From BOG-938 sp048498155 (GTDB lineage: Bacteria; Pseudomonadota; Alphaproteobacteria; Caulobacterales; Caulobacteraceae): a stretch of DNA of 58,654 nt. Below the pieces are notes generated by a model. The model was not told the origin of the DNA. It did no database searches and saw nothing but the letters and a program-made list of their open reading frames with translations. Made by a program: the position numbers and the translations under genes. This document shows positions 52,229 to 58,654 of this stretch, one piece after another. The stretch spans positions 1 through 58,654 of the forward strand of contig JBEHYN010000012.1 of the NCBI GenBank assembly GCA_048498155.1. The letters run 5' to 3'. The first letter of the stretch is position 1, and each line of letters starts with the position of its first letter.

Positions 52229-53254
52229 CTAAACGTCCGTCGACTGCGGCCAGTAGGAGTCAAGCACCGACCGGAGCGCGGTTTCCGCCTCGGACCGCGA
52301 CGCGCCGCCGGCTAGCAGCAGGGTCAGCGTCACCTCCTTACGTTTGCGCCCGTCGATCCGCAGGACAGGTGCGCCGCCAGCGGCGGTGACCACGTCCCCC
52401 GTCAATCCTGACCGCTTGGGGGATCCTGACTTCTTGGGGGGATCGGCCGCAGCCGCCAGAAGCCGGATGACATCCTGAGGCTTTAGGGCGGGGCCCTCCC
52501 CTTTTCGGGCGGCGATGGCTACCGCTTCAGCCAGCACGCGGCGCTCGCGATCGTCCGGCTTGAGCAACGGCTTCAGCTGGGTGACGTGCTTGATCCTGAG
52601 CTCGTGCGGATCGGCGAACGCGGCCACCAGTGGGGCCGGCAGCCGGGCCAGATCGAGATAGCGGCTAAGCCAGGCCTCCGAGACGTTGAGGCGGGACGCC
52701 ATGTCCTTCTGGCTTCCGCCGTAGTGGCGCCCGAGGGCCTTCAGGTAGTCGCGCGCCCGTTCGATGTCGCTGAGATCTTCGCGGGCTCGGTTCTCCAGGT
52801 CGGAGATCCGGAACGCCTCCTCGTCAGTGAGATCGCGCACCTCCACCAGGAAACGAAAGTCGGTGTAGTTATGCGCCCGAAGCCAACTGACGGTCCAATG
52901 CCGGCGCGCGCCGCAGATGACCTCGAAGTCGATATCCGGCACGCCGCGGACGCGGCGGACGATCGCCGGGACTTCCTGGCGGCCCTGAGCCTTGAAGCTC
53001 TCGATCAGGTCCGCGCAGCGAGTCTCATCCAGCGCGGCATAGTCGCGATTGTGCTCGCTCCAGAGCCGGCAGCGGACCGGATCGACTTGCTCGATCGCTC
53101 GTCCCACGACCGCGCCGGAAGCCAACTCGGCCATTCGGTTTTCTCGGCTCGCCAGGATGCCGACTGGCATTCGGGTCGGGGCCTCCGGCTGGGGCGCGGC
53201 GGCGTCGAGCGAGCCCATCAATCCGGCAGCGAAGGAACGGTTCTTGGAGCTCAT
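52229..53254 (-). CDS. parB: Plasmid partition protein ParB
   Basis: Centromere-binding partition protein of 341 residues. The N-terminal ParB/Srx domain includes DLIESFKAQGRQEVPAIVRR and FEVICGARRHWTVSWLRAHN (GARRH in place of GERR). The helix-turn-helix is QKDMASRLNVSEAWLSRYLD. The C-terminal region follows. The start at 53254 follows the parS-like palindrome in the parA-parB gap. Near its 3' end, the coding sequence contains two iteron-like repeats in tandem (52407-52440). Confidence 0.9.
   Translation of the reverse strand: MSSKNRSFAAGLMGSLDAAAPQPEAPTRMPVGILASRENRMAELASGAVVGRAIEQVDPVRCRLWSEHNRDYAALDETRCADLIESFKAQGRQEVPAIVRRVRGVPDIDFEVICGARRHWTVSWLRAHNYTDFRFLVEVRDLTDEEAFRISDLENRAREDLSDIERARDYLKALGRHYGGSQKDMASRLNVSEAWLSRYLDLARLPAPLVAAFADPHELRIKHVTQLKPLLKPDDRERRVLAEAVAIAARKGEGPALKPQDVIRLLAAAADPPKKSGSPKRSGLTGDVVTAAGGAPVLRIDGRKRKEVTLTLLLAGGASRSEAETALRSVLDSYWPQSTDV
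52407..52440 (-). repeat. Two iteron-like repeats inside parB
   Basis: CCTGACCGCTTGGGGG (52407-52422) and CCTGACTTCTTGGGGG (52425-52440) match the Rep iteron reversed complement, CCTGACCG-N3-GGGGG, at 18-nt spacing. They are coding as well. Confidence 0.6.
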
Positions 53255-53274
53255 GAGCGCGCCCTTTCTGCTCG

Positions 53275-53292
53275 AATTGCACCGGTGCAATT
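53275..53292. promoter_or_regulatory. parS-like palindrome 1 (perfect)
   Basis: AATTGCACCGGTGCAATT is a perfect 18-bp palindrome between parA and parB. Three near-identical copies follow at 54718, 54869 and 55007. It is the predicted ParB site. Confidence 0.85.
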
Positions 53293-53306
53293 TCCATATC
53301 CGCGGG

Positions 53307-54509
53307 TCATGCGTGGCCCTCCTTGCGAAGGCGTTCCACATGGCTCGGCCAGGTCTGGCGCACGTCGAGGAGAATCTCCTCGTTGACCCCATTGAGGTAG
53401 GTAAGGCACCGGTCGCGTACCGACTTGCTGGTCATCGGGCTGTTCATCTCATAGACGGTCATCAGGCGCGCCGTGACGTTGTCGATCTCAGCCGAGTCCT
53501 TCATGGGCGTCCGGATCATGGCCAGGCCGAAGACCTGGCGCATCAGCGCGAGCAGTTCCTTCTGCATCGACTTATTCTCATCGACCTTGGAGGCGACGAT
53601 CCGAACGAAATTAAGGTCGGGAGCGAGGTCGTGCGACGCCAGCTGATTGAGCGTCTCGTCGAGCATGGTGAGAAACGCGGCGGTCGAGGAGAAGTCCATC
53701 ACCGTCGGCGGGACCGGGATCACCAGGGCGTTCGCCGCCCGCAGCACGGACAGCGAAATGGCGCCTAGAGCAGGCGGCGGGTCCAGGATGATCACATCGA
53801 ACTGGTCGGCGATCGAGGCGATGCCTTGGGCCAGCCGGTCGAGCAACCGCCCGCCCCCGCGCGCCATCCGCGCGGCGAGTTCGTACTCGGATTGGAACAA
53901 GTGCAGGTTGGCGGGGATCAGCTTCAACCCATCGAAGTGGGTGTCGAGCAGTGCGTAGTCGAGGGACCGCTTGTCGTCTTCGCGCAGGAACGGATAGAGC
54001 GTCTGGTCCTCGGTCAGGTCGAGGTCAGGCACGTAACCGAACAGGGTCGTGCTGGAGGCCTGACTGTCGCAGTCGATCAGCGCTACCCGGTAACCCCGGA
54101 TGGCCATGTACTGCGCGAGGTGGACCGACAGCGTGGACTTGCCCACTCCGCCCTTGAAGTTCTGGACGGCGATGACCGCGCAGGGGTCCTCAGGCTTGCG
54201 CCAAGGCCGTGTGCCGAACACACCGCGCATATCGTTGACTTGCGCCAGGGTATAGCCGACCCGGCGGTTGGTTTCGGTGCGCGGCGGCTCAGGAAGCCGC
54301 CCATCCTTCTCCGCATCGCGAATCGCCGCCGGCGTTCGGCCGACCAGCTCGGCCGCCTCGCTGATCGAGAAGAGCGGCTCGCGCCGCTCGCCGGACCGCG
54401 CCGCCCGTGCGGCGTCCCGCAGGTTCTCAACCACGGCCGAGGCCCGGCGCGCCAACTGCGAGATCGGTCCGGCAAGAGAGGGGGCAGATGCTTCAGCGAC
54501 GTTCGACAT
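53307..54509 (-). CDS. parA: Plasmid partition ATPase ParA
   Basis: Partition ATPase of 400 residues. The N-terminal ~100 residues carry a MerR-like helix-turn-helix (FSISEAAELVGRTPAAIRDA, then GRLPEPPRTETNRRVGYTL), as in type Ia ParA proteins that autoregulate. The ATPase has a deviant Walker A at 119-126 (KGGVGKST) and LIDCDSQASSTTLFGY, then VIILDPPPALGAISLS. Together with ParB and parS it drives segregation. A near-consensus promoter lies 80 nt upstream. Confidence 0.93.
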   Translation of the reverse strand: MSNVAEASAPSLAGPISQLARRASAVVENLRDAARAARSGERREPLFSISEAAELVGRTPAAIRDAEKDGRLPEPPRTETNRRVGYTLAQVNDMRGVFGTRPWRKPEDPCAVIAVQNFKGGVGKSTLSVHLAQYMAIRGYRVALIDCDSQASSTTLFGYVPDLDLTEDQTLYPFLREDDKRSLDYALLDTHFDGLKLIPANLHLFQSEYELAARMARGGGRLLDRLAQGIASIADQFDVIILDPPPALGAISLSVLRAANALVIPVPPTVMDFSSTAAFLTMLDETLNQLASHDLAPDLNFVRIVASKVDENKSMQKELLALMRQVFGLAMIRTPMKDSAEIDNVTARLMTVYEMNSPMTSKSVRDRCLTYLNGVNEEILLDVRQTWPSHVERLRKEGHA

Positions 54510-54587
54510 TGGACCTCAAAGCCTCCCGGCAGGTTTCGAAAAACCGGCCCCAGCCGTCTGAAAAGCGAAAGTGGGACCGCCTGGACG

Positions 54588-54616
54588 CTATAAGCGCATT
54601 GTTAAGGGCGTGTTAA
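54588..54616 (-). promoter_or_regulatory. parAB promoter
   Basis: TTAACA (54611-54616) and TTATAG (54588-54593) on the minus strand, separated by exactly 17 nt, upstream of parA. Confidence 0.7.
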
Positions 54617-54666
54617 CGCTACGAGAGCCAGTTCAATCCCGATTCCAGATTTTCGGCCAGACCTAT

Positions 54667-54702
54667 CCTGACCGTTTGGGGGTTGTCCTGACGGATGCGG
54701 GG
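54667..54702 (-). repeat. Two inverted iteron-like repeats
   Basis: CCTGACCGTTTGGGGG (54667-54682) and CCTGACGGATGCGGGG (54687-54702) are reversed complements of the iterons upstream of rep; a third copy, CCTGACCGCACGGGGG, lies at 54825-54840. Confidence 0.65.
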
Positions 54703-54717
54703 CTCTGTCGACTGTCA

Positions 54718-54735
54718 AATTGCAACGGTGCAATT
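54718..54735. promoter_or_regulatory. parS-like palindrome 2
   Basis: AATTGCAACGGTGCAATT, one base off the perfect 18-bp palindrome at 53275. Confidence 0.8.
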
Positions 54736-54824
54736 GCTCGCGCCAGTAACCAGCGCCCCCCACTTGGACGCGAGGTGTCAGTGGCGCCCGAAGACGTTCA
54801 TTGCATGAGCCGTGGCGGCGCTAT

Positions 54825-54840
54825 CCTGACCGCACGGGGG
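54825..54840 (-). repeat. Inverted iteron-like repeat
   Basis: CCTGACCGCACGGGGG matches the reversed complement of the oriV iterons. Confidence 0.6.
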
Positions 54841-54868
54841 AAGCTCCCTGCCTCGCAGTGTGCAGGCA

Positions 54869-54886
54869 AATTGCACCCGTGCAATT
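54869..54886. promoter_or_regulatory. parS-like palindrome 3
   Basis: AATTGCACCCGTGCAATT; both 8-bp arms are identical to copy 1. Confidence 0.85.
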
Positions 54887-55006
54887 CAGCCACGGATCTC
54901 TGCTGGATGACGACCGGCCTCCGGCCGGAGAGGAGCCGCAGAGGACGACCTCCAACACAGCGGAGGTCAGGCCGCCGTGGTAGCGTGAATGGCGCGTTTC
55001 CAGCAA

Positions 55007-55024
55007 AATTGCACGGGTGCAATT
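55007..55024. promoter_or_regulatory. parS-like palindrome 4
   Basis: AATTGCACGGGTGCAATT; both 8-bp arms are identical to copy 1. It lies 8 nt downstream of the rep stop codon. Confidence 0.85.
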
Positions 55025-55031
55025 GCGCTCT

Positions 55032-56204
55032 CTAGGGCCGACCGCGACGCGCGGCGAAGGCCTGGCAGAAACCCGTCCATGACTTCACAAGCTTCTGGCC
55101 GGTAAGGCCGTCAAGGCGCGCGCCCATCTGTTCTCGATAGGCGGCCGCGATCAGGTCTCGGGCCCAGCCGCCCCCATGCGCCCTGGCGATCTCACCAAAC
55201 GGCCCCGACCCATACTGCAAGCTCCCGCTGGGAAATCCGACGATCCCGTCCGACCGCGCGGCCTGAGCCGGCCGCAACGCCGCACGGGGTGGGACCGGTC
55301 GAGGCGGGGCGGGGAGGGCAGGGGCCTCCGCCAAAATCTCTTCGACGGCGCCGTCCCGCCGCGCCTCGCGGCCCACTGCGTGCCGTTCGATCTCGGCCAC
55401 GGTGAGCAACTGCTCGGGCGCGGTCTTGGGATGGAAGTGGAATTCGATCTCCACGATCGCCCGGCCACGGCGGATCTCCCGCCAATCCACGGTGAAGTGG
55501 GCCAAGTGATCGATCTCGGCCTTGGCCTTGTCCAGGACCTTGCGCCGCAGCTGGGCGAAATCCTTGTAGAGTTCGGGCGCGATACCGAACGCTGCGCGGA
55601 CCGCGGTCATATCGGCGCGCCAGGTGGATTGCCGGCGGTGGAGTCGCAGGGCGCCCATCTCGTAGAGCCGCAGGGCGTAGCTCGAACGAAAGCCCAGAAT
55701 GGCTTGCCGATTGAGCACCGCGTAGGTTTCGGACTCCCGGATCAGCCGCCGCGCGTCAGGAGTGAACTCCCATTCAATCCAGCCGCTCTCACCGCCCTCT
55801 TCCTCAGCTTCCTCGCGCGAGGACTGGATCAGGGCGAAGCGTTTGGTGGCTTTGCGACCCCGCCAGGACAGGTCGTCGATCGCAAACAGCGTTCGGTGCA
55901 GTTCCTCGAGCATGTCGGAGATGCGCTCGTTGCCCTTGTGGCCGCGGCGAATCTCCGACTTGCGCATTTTGTGGGCCATGGGCTGCCAGCCGTCGCCACC
56001 GGCGGTCAGGATCATCAGGGCCAGGAGGCGAGCGGCCGTCAGGCTCAGCGACTGGCCTCTGACGAACCTGACTTCGACCAAATTGCCCGGTTTGGCGAAG
56101 TCCTCGCCGTCGCGCGCCTTTAGGGCGTGCGCCACCCGCATAGCGCGGCCGGGCGCCAAACCCTCGGCGGTTTCAGCGTCGGCAATGTCGGCGTCGTCTT
56201 GCAG
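55032..56204 (-). CDS. Rep_3-family replication initiator
   Basis: Initiator with two winged-helix domains. Residues of the first include SLSLTAARLLALMILTA and WIEWEFTPDARRLI; the second includes LGFRSSYALRLYEMGALRLH and LYKDFAQLRRKVLDKAKAEI. The final ~60 residues (WARDLIAAAYREQMGARLDG, then KLVKSWTGFCQAFAARR) are a helical extension. It binds the iterons just upstream of the gene and opens oriV. The frame has no early ATG: it begins either at the CTG at 56204, with GAGGA 6 nt upstream, or at the TTG at 56159. I annotate the CTG because of that Shine-Dalgarno sequence. Confidence 0.88.
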   Translation of the reverse strand: MQDDADIADAETAEGLAPGRAMRVAHALKARDGEDFAKPGNLVEVRFVRGQSLSLTAARLLALMILTAGGDGWQPMAHKMRKSEIRRGHKGNERISDMLEELHRTLFAIDDLSWRGRKATKRFALIQSSREEAEEEGGESGWIEWEFTPDARRLIRESETYAVLNRQAILGFRSSYALRLYEMGALRLHRRQSTWRADMTAVRAAFGIAPELYKDFAQLRRKVLDKAKAEIDHLAHFTVDWREIRRGRAIVEIEFHFHPKTAPEQLLTVAEIERHAVGREARRDGAVEEILAEAPALPAPPRPVPPRAALRPAQAARSDGIVGFPSGSLQYGSGPFGEIARAHGGGWARDLIAAAYREQMGARLDGLTGQKLVKSWTGFCQAFAARRGRP

Positions 56205-56515
56205 GGCGAATCCTCGGAGTCGATCAGTCCATCATTCCTGACCTCGAATCATTTCGCAAGACAGGATAGATTCGGCTCGTGGCCCGCCCCCAATCGGTCA
56301 GGTTCCCCCCGATCGGTCAGGACAAGGCCCCCATTCGGTCAGGTCAGACCCCCCGCGCGGTCAGGCAAACGCCCCCGCGCGGACAGGATGATCCGTACAA
56401 CCATTTGTTTTAACGCAGGATATGGCCCTCTGAATCTGAATCTAAGAATCTAGAAATCCCGCTGCGTGTCCGCAGCGGGCGTGTTTCAAAATTGAAGTCT
56501 CAAGAAAAGCGGACA
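56205..56515. other. Replication origin region (oriV)
   Basis: Intergenic region between rep and ssb. It contains five iterons (56287-56387) and an AT-rich stretch (56395-56455, TTTGTTTTAAC and CTGAATCTGAATCTAAG), the likely unwinding zone. No gene. Confidence 0.8.
56287..56387 (+). repeat. Five direct iterons of the origin
   Basis: CCCCCAATCGGTCAGG and four relatives (consensus CCCCC-N3-CGGTCAGG) start at 56287, 56306, 56328, 56350 and 56372: spacings 19, 22, 22 and 22 nt. The 22-nt period, two helical turns, is typical of Rep_3 origins. The last copy has A for T (CGGACAGG). Confidence 0.9.
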
Positions 56516-56541
56516 GCCCCGCCCGGTTTCCCGGGCGGGGC
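56516..56541 (-). terminator. Terminator after ssb
   Basis: GCCCCGCCCGG and CCGGGCGGGGC form a perfect 11-bp stem with a 4-nt loop just downstream of the ssb stop; CTTTTC follows on the minus strand. Confidence 0.75.
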
Positions 56542-56549
56542 CTTGGCAT

Positions 56550-56915
56550 CTACTCGCTTTCGGCGGCGTTCTGCTCGGGCCGGTCCAGCGACCGCAGTTC
56601 ATGCTGCGGCGTGGCCACCACGACCTTGGAGAAGAACCGTTCCACACCGTCCTTGTCGGTGTAGCGGTCGTGCCGGATCTCCCCCTCGACGAACACCTTC
56701 GAGCCCTTCGGCAGCCCCTTGGACCCGAGCCAGCCCACCGTGCCCTGGTTCCAGATCTCGACCTGGTGCCAGGTCGTGTAGTCCTTCCGCTCACCGCCCG
56801 CCTTCGTGTAGCGGTTGGTGGCGACCCGCAGGGTGGCGACCTTCTTGCCGCCTGAAGTGGTGCGAATTTCCGCTTCGGCTCCGGTGAAACCGATCAGTTG
56901 GACCTTGTTCAGCAT
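56550..56915 (-). CDS. ssb: Single-stranded DNA-binding protein
   Basis: Plasmid SSB of 121 residues with a complete OB fold: MLNKVQLIGFTGAEAEIRTT, then GGKKVATLRVATNRYTKAGG, then HQVEIWNQGTVGWLGSKGL, then VFVEGEIRHDRYTDKDG. The C-terminus (RPEQNAAESE) is short and lacks the acidic DDIPF-type tip that recruits host repair proteins. The ATG at 56915 has GGAG 8 nt upstream; the much longer open frame is an artefact of the GC-rich leader. It shares a long, duplicated leader with the small gene at 57741. Confidence 0.93.
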   Translation of the reverse strand: MLNKVQLIGFTGAEAEIRTTSGGKKVATLRVATNRYTKAGGERKDYTTWHQVEIWNQGTVGWLGSKGLPKGSKVFVEGEIRHDRYTDKDGVERFFSKVVVATPQHELRSLDRPEQNAAESE

Positions 56916-56950
56916 TGTCTTACTCCATCTGCCGCCAGGGAAATCCCGAC

Positions 56951-57148
56951 GGCTCGCGGTCCCTGCCGCGATCACGCGACCTGCAAGGGCGGGGAAGAGG
57001 GACAGGCCAAAGCCCGGTCCGGTTGGAAACCGGCCTGCACGGAGCGCAGCGGAGGAAGGCCGGAGGATCCATCCGGTCCGCCCCGCGCAGCGGGGTCGGC
57101 TTTGACCTGAACCGCCCCGACCTAGGTTGAAGTGATTGATCGCGCGGA
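56951..57148 (-). ncRNA. Structured leader, copy 1 (upstream of ssb)
   Basis: About 190 nt shared with the region upstream of the gene at 57741. Common blocks include GGAAACCGGCCTGCA, GCGCAGCG and CCTAGGTT-N5-GATTGATCGCG. A hairpin stem is CCCCGC/GCGGGG here and CCTCGCC/GGCGAGG in copy 2, so both halves changed together. It is probably a 5' leader with regulatory structure, or a promoter module. Confidence 0.6.
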
Positions 57149-57710
57149 CCGCAGCCCGCCGGGCGTCACAACGGCTTGGAGATGAGCAGAACCAAGGACC
57201 ACGAGGGCACAGAGCGACGCGGATCGTTGAACACAAGGCAAGGGTCGCCGCCCGCCGACGCCGCTGATTGACGACGGCAGGAAGGGCGAGGGGAGGGGGC
57301 TGCACTCCGCCCACCTGGCCGCCCTGGAACCCGGTGCGGGGGCTGACCCGCCCAGGGGAAGAAGGGATCGCTGCGTTCGTCCAGGCGGGGAGATGGCTGA
57401 CAGAAGAACCGTAAGGCACGGGGGTCGGTCCGCCAGGTCCGTGGCCTACCGCCACAAACGCACATCGCGGGCCTTCCAGACCAGCTTCGGCATCTCGGAG
57501 ATGCGCTCGGCCCAGGCCGGCTCGCCGGGCGGGCCGCTGGCTTCAATCTCGCCCAATCAATCGCTCGTTCGAGACCTCCAAAACTCGACGTCAGAACGAA
57601 TCACCAACCCCAAGGCTGAGTGGCCGCCGGCCTGCCTGACACAAGGACTTGGATTTCGTTCGACCCCTGTTCCGCCGGCTTCATCCAAGTTGGGGAAGGG
57701 CAGGGGGAAC

Positions 57711-57732
57711 GGCGCCCGCCGAAGCGGGCGCC
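57711..57732 (-). terminator. Hairpin after the small gene
   Basis: GGCGCCCGC, loop CGAA, GCGGGCGCC: a perfect 9-bp stem with a tetraloop just after the stop of the gene at 57741. There is no T-run. Confidence 0.6.
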
Positions 57733-57740
57733 GAGTTAGG

Positions 57741-57962
57741 TCAGTGCCGCGTGCCGCCCAGCCGCGCGTGGATCATCTGGTGGAAGTGGGCGATGGCGGC
57801 GGTGTCGAGCTCGAAGGGGATCGCGGTGATCTCCTCCTGGCGGTCAAGCTCCTCGGCGATGGCCAGAAGGTCCCAGCATTCGGCGACCACATACCAGCTG
57901 CCGGTGTCGTAGAAGTCGTGGGCGTGTTGATAGACCGCTTGAGCCATCCCCATGCTGACCAT
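57741..57962 (-). CDS. Small conserved-looking plasmid protein (73 aa)
   Basis: Protein of 73 residues, rich in aromatic and acidic residues (MAQAVYQHAHDFYDTGSWYV, then VAECWDLLAIAEELDRQEEI). I recall similar small proteins from alphaproteobacterial plasmids but know no function. GGGAGACGAAAG precedes the ATG at 57962. It ends in a hairpin and shares a structured leader with ssb, suggesting co-regulation. It may be an antirestriction-like or single-strand-DNA-linked plasmid protein; that is only a guess. Confidence 0.75.
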   Translation of the reverse strand: MVSMGMAQAVYQHAHDFYDTGSWYVVAECWDLLAIAEELDRQEEITAIPFELDTAAIAHFHQMIHARLGGTRH

Positions 57963-57997
57963 CTTTCGTCTCCCTCTTGCGCTGCTGGATCTGCGGG

Positions 57998-58184
57998 CTC
58001 GTTCCCGCGATCTCGCGACCGCCCAGGGCGGGTGAAAGGGAGGGGCCAAAGGACGAATCCCCGTGGAAACCGGCCTGCAGCGCAGCGAAGGTCGGAGGGT
58101 CCGCGGGGGTTCGCCTCGCCCAGGCGAGGTCGCCTTTGACCCCGACCGTCCCGTCCTAGGTTCGTGAGATTGATCGCGGACGAG
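57998..58184 (-). ncRNA. Structured leader, copy 2 (upstream of the gene at 57741)
   Basis: Second copy of the ~190-nt leader. Its hairpin CCTCGCC-CA-GGCGAGG replaces the CCCCGC-GCA-GCGGGG of copy 1 while the flanking GGTCAAAG...CGACC stays the same, so compensatory change suggests a real RNA structure. Confidence 0.6.
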
Positions 58185-58654
58185 CTCGCACCCGCGGCGC
58201 CCAACCCGGGAGACGGCTGGCGGCTTGGTGCTGGCGCCGACATGCGGATCACCACAGCCAGACACCTGACGCCCTCAGCGCCTTGGGCGCCCCCTCGCGG
58301 AACCCTCACAGGCGCTGGCGATGGCGACATCCTCAAGGTGAACGGCGCAGCGCCGGGCCGCCCGCTGACCCCATCGGTTCTCTCCGCCGTCCCGACAACC
58401 ACGCGCTCGCCAAAATCGGCGGTTGGTGGCGTCGCGACCCATCACCTGGCGATCTGTGCGACACCGACCCGCCGCGCAGCCGGAGGCGAGACGCCTCCAG
58501 GAGGGGTATTCCCGATAGAATGCTAGGGAGCGGAAGCGCAGCGCACCTCCACCCTTTCACCCGCCAGAAGGCGGGTGCGGCGGCACGAAGGCCGACGCGA
58601 CGCGGGACATCAAGAGCGCGCCGGGCTACGTGCAGGCCTTACGCAGGGCCGGCA
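58185..58654. other. End of window, no gene seen
   Basis: No convincing coding sequence. The perfect 8-bp hairpin at 58558-58577 (CACCCGCC, AGAA, GGCGGGTG) may be the terminator of a gene outside the window. Confidence 0.5.
58558..58577. terminator. Hairpin near the right edge
   Basis: CACCCGCC / GGCGGGTG with an AGAA loop. There is no T-run. Confidence 0.4.

Larger units (their letters stand above)
54510..55031. other. Intergenic region between parA and rep
   Basis: No gene. It carries the parA promoter, three parS-like palindromes and three inverted iteron-like repeats, so it likely serves as the centromere and as extra Rep-binding DNA. Confidence 0.75.
56916..57740. other. Region between ssb and the small gene at 57741
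   Basis: Contains leader copy 1 (56951-57148), a possible short minus-strand gene remnant (EPAWAERISEMPKLVWKARD, then VRLWR and stop near 57440) and a hairpin at 57711. No complete gene is convincing. Confidence 0.55.

Noticed and set aside
57393..58139. 248-codon plus-strand open frame over the small gene
   Set aside because: Runs through the minus-strand gene at 57741 and both leaders; no start signal and shadow-like composition.

Overview
The window looks like a large stretch (possibly all) of a high-GC plasmid from an alphaproteobacterium, most likely the Caulobacteraceae (Caulobacter, Brevundimonas or Phenylobacterium). The evidence is the high GC content, a Rep_3-type initiator with iterons, parAB with palindromic parS-like sites, a Trb-type conjugation operon, and the plasmid-backbone genes seen on such replicons (DUF2493, RadC, strawberry-notch helicase, ParB-like and Toprim proteins). 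I see no rRNA, tRNA or CRISPR array. Assignments come from reading motifs and protein sequence; no database search was run.

Layout. 1-1 kb: DUF2493 backbone gene. 1.5-8.8 kb: cargo of a HipBA-like toxin-antitoxin pair, a siderophore receptor with Fur-like boxes, its PKHD-type hydroxylase partner, KatG, and the tail of an IS481-family transposase touching radC. 8.8-20.7 kb: DNA-metabolism backbone (RadC, 1421-residue methyltransferase/strawberry-notch helicase, ParB-like protein, Toprim protein, two unknown genes, secreted nuclease, RP-C/DnaA-N-like protein). 21.2-30.6 kb: minus-strand trbC-D-E-orf-J-K-L-F-G-I plus two small genes. 30.9-34.8 kb: serine recombinase with two ParB-like proteins, lying where trbB would be expected.

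35-42 kb: a tightly packed minus-strand operon of eight genes (NYN protein, membrane protein, membrane-anchored vWA protein, Ycf46-like AAA+ ATPase, DUF1257/DUF2997-like protein, PflX-like radical SAM enzyme, membrane protein, secreted protein), perhaps followed by a nine-cysteine small protein. I know of no named function for this set, and it is my first candidate for an undescribed system. 42.1-47.6 kb: a plus-strand island of lower and uneven GC with a DNA-binding-like protein, a complete NMT1/SsuABC-type ABC transporter, a fusion of a deoxyribosyltransferase-like domain to a SAM methyltransferase, and a repeat-like helical protein. This is the second candidate. It ends at a 5'-truncated vsr gene abutting a TraD-like gene.

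48-58.6 kb: TraF peptidase and SleB-like hydrolase, an AbiE-type toxin-antitoxin pair, parB-parA with four parS-like palindromes, rep, five iterons, ssb and one small gene. ssb and the small gene share a duplicated leader of about 190 bp whose hairpin is kept by compensatory changes. No relaxase, coupling protein (TraG/VirD4) or TrbB ATPase is visible, so the conjugation set is incomplete here. Three copies of a dyad element (17.4, 30.7 and 50.3 kb) lie upstream of trbC, of traF and of an unknown gene, suggesting one plasmid regulator for the transfer genes.
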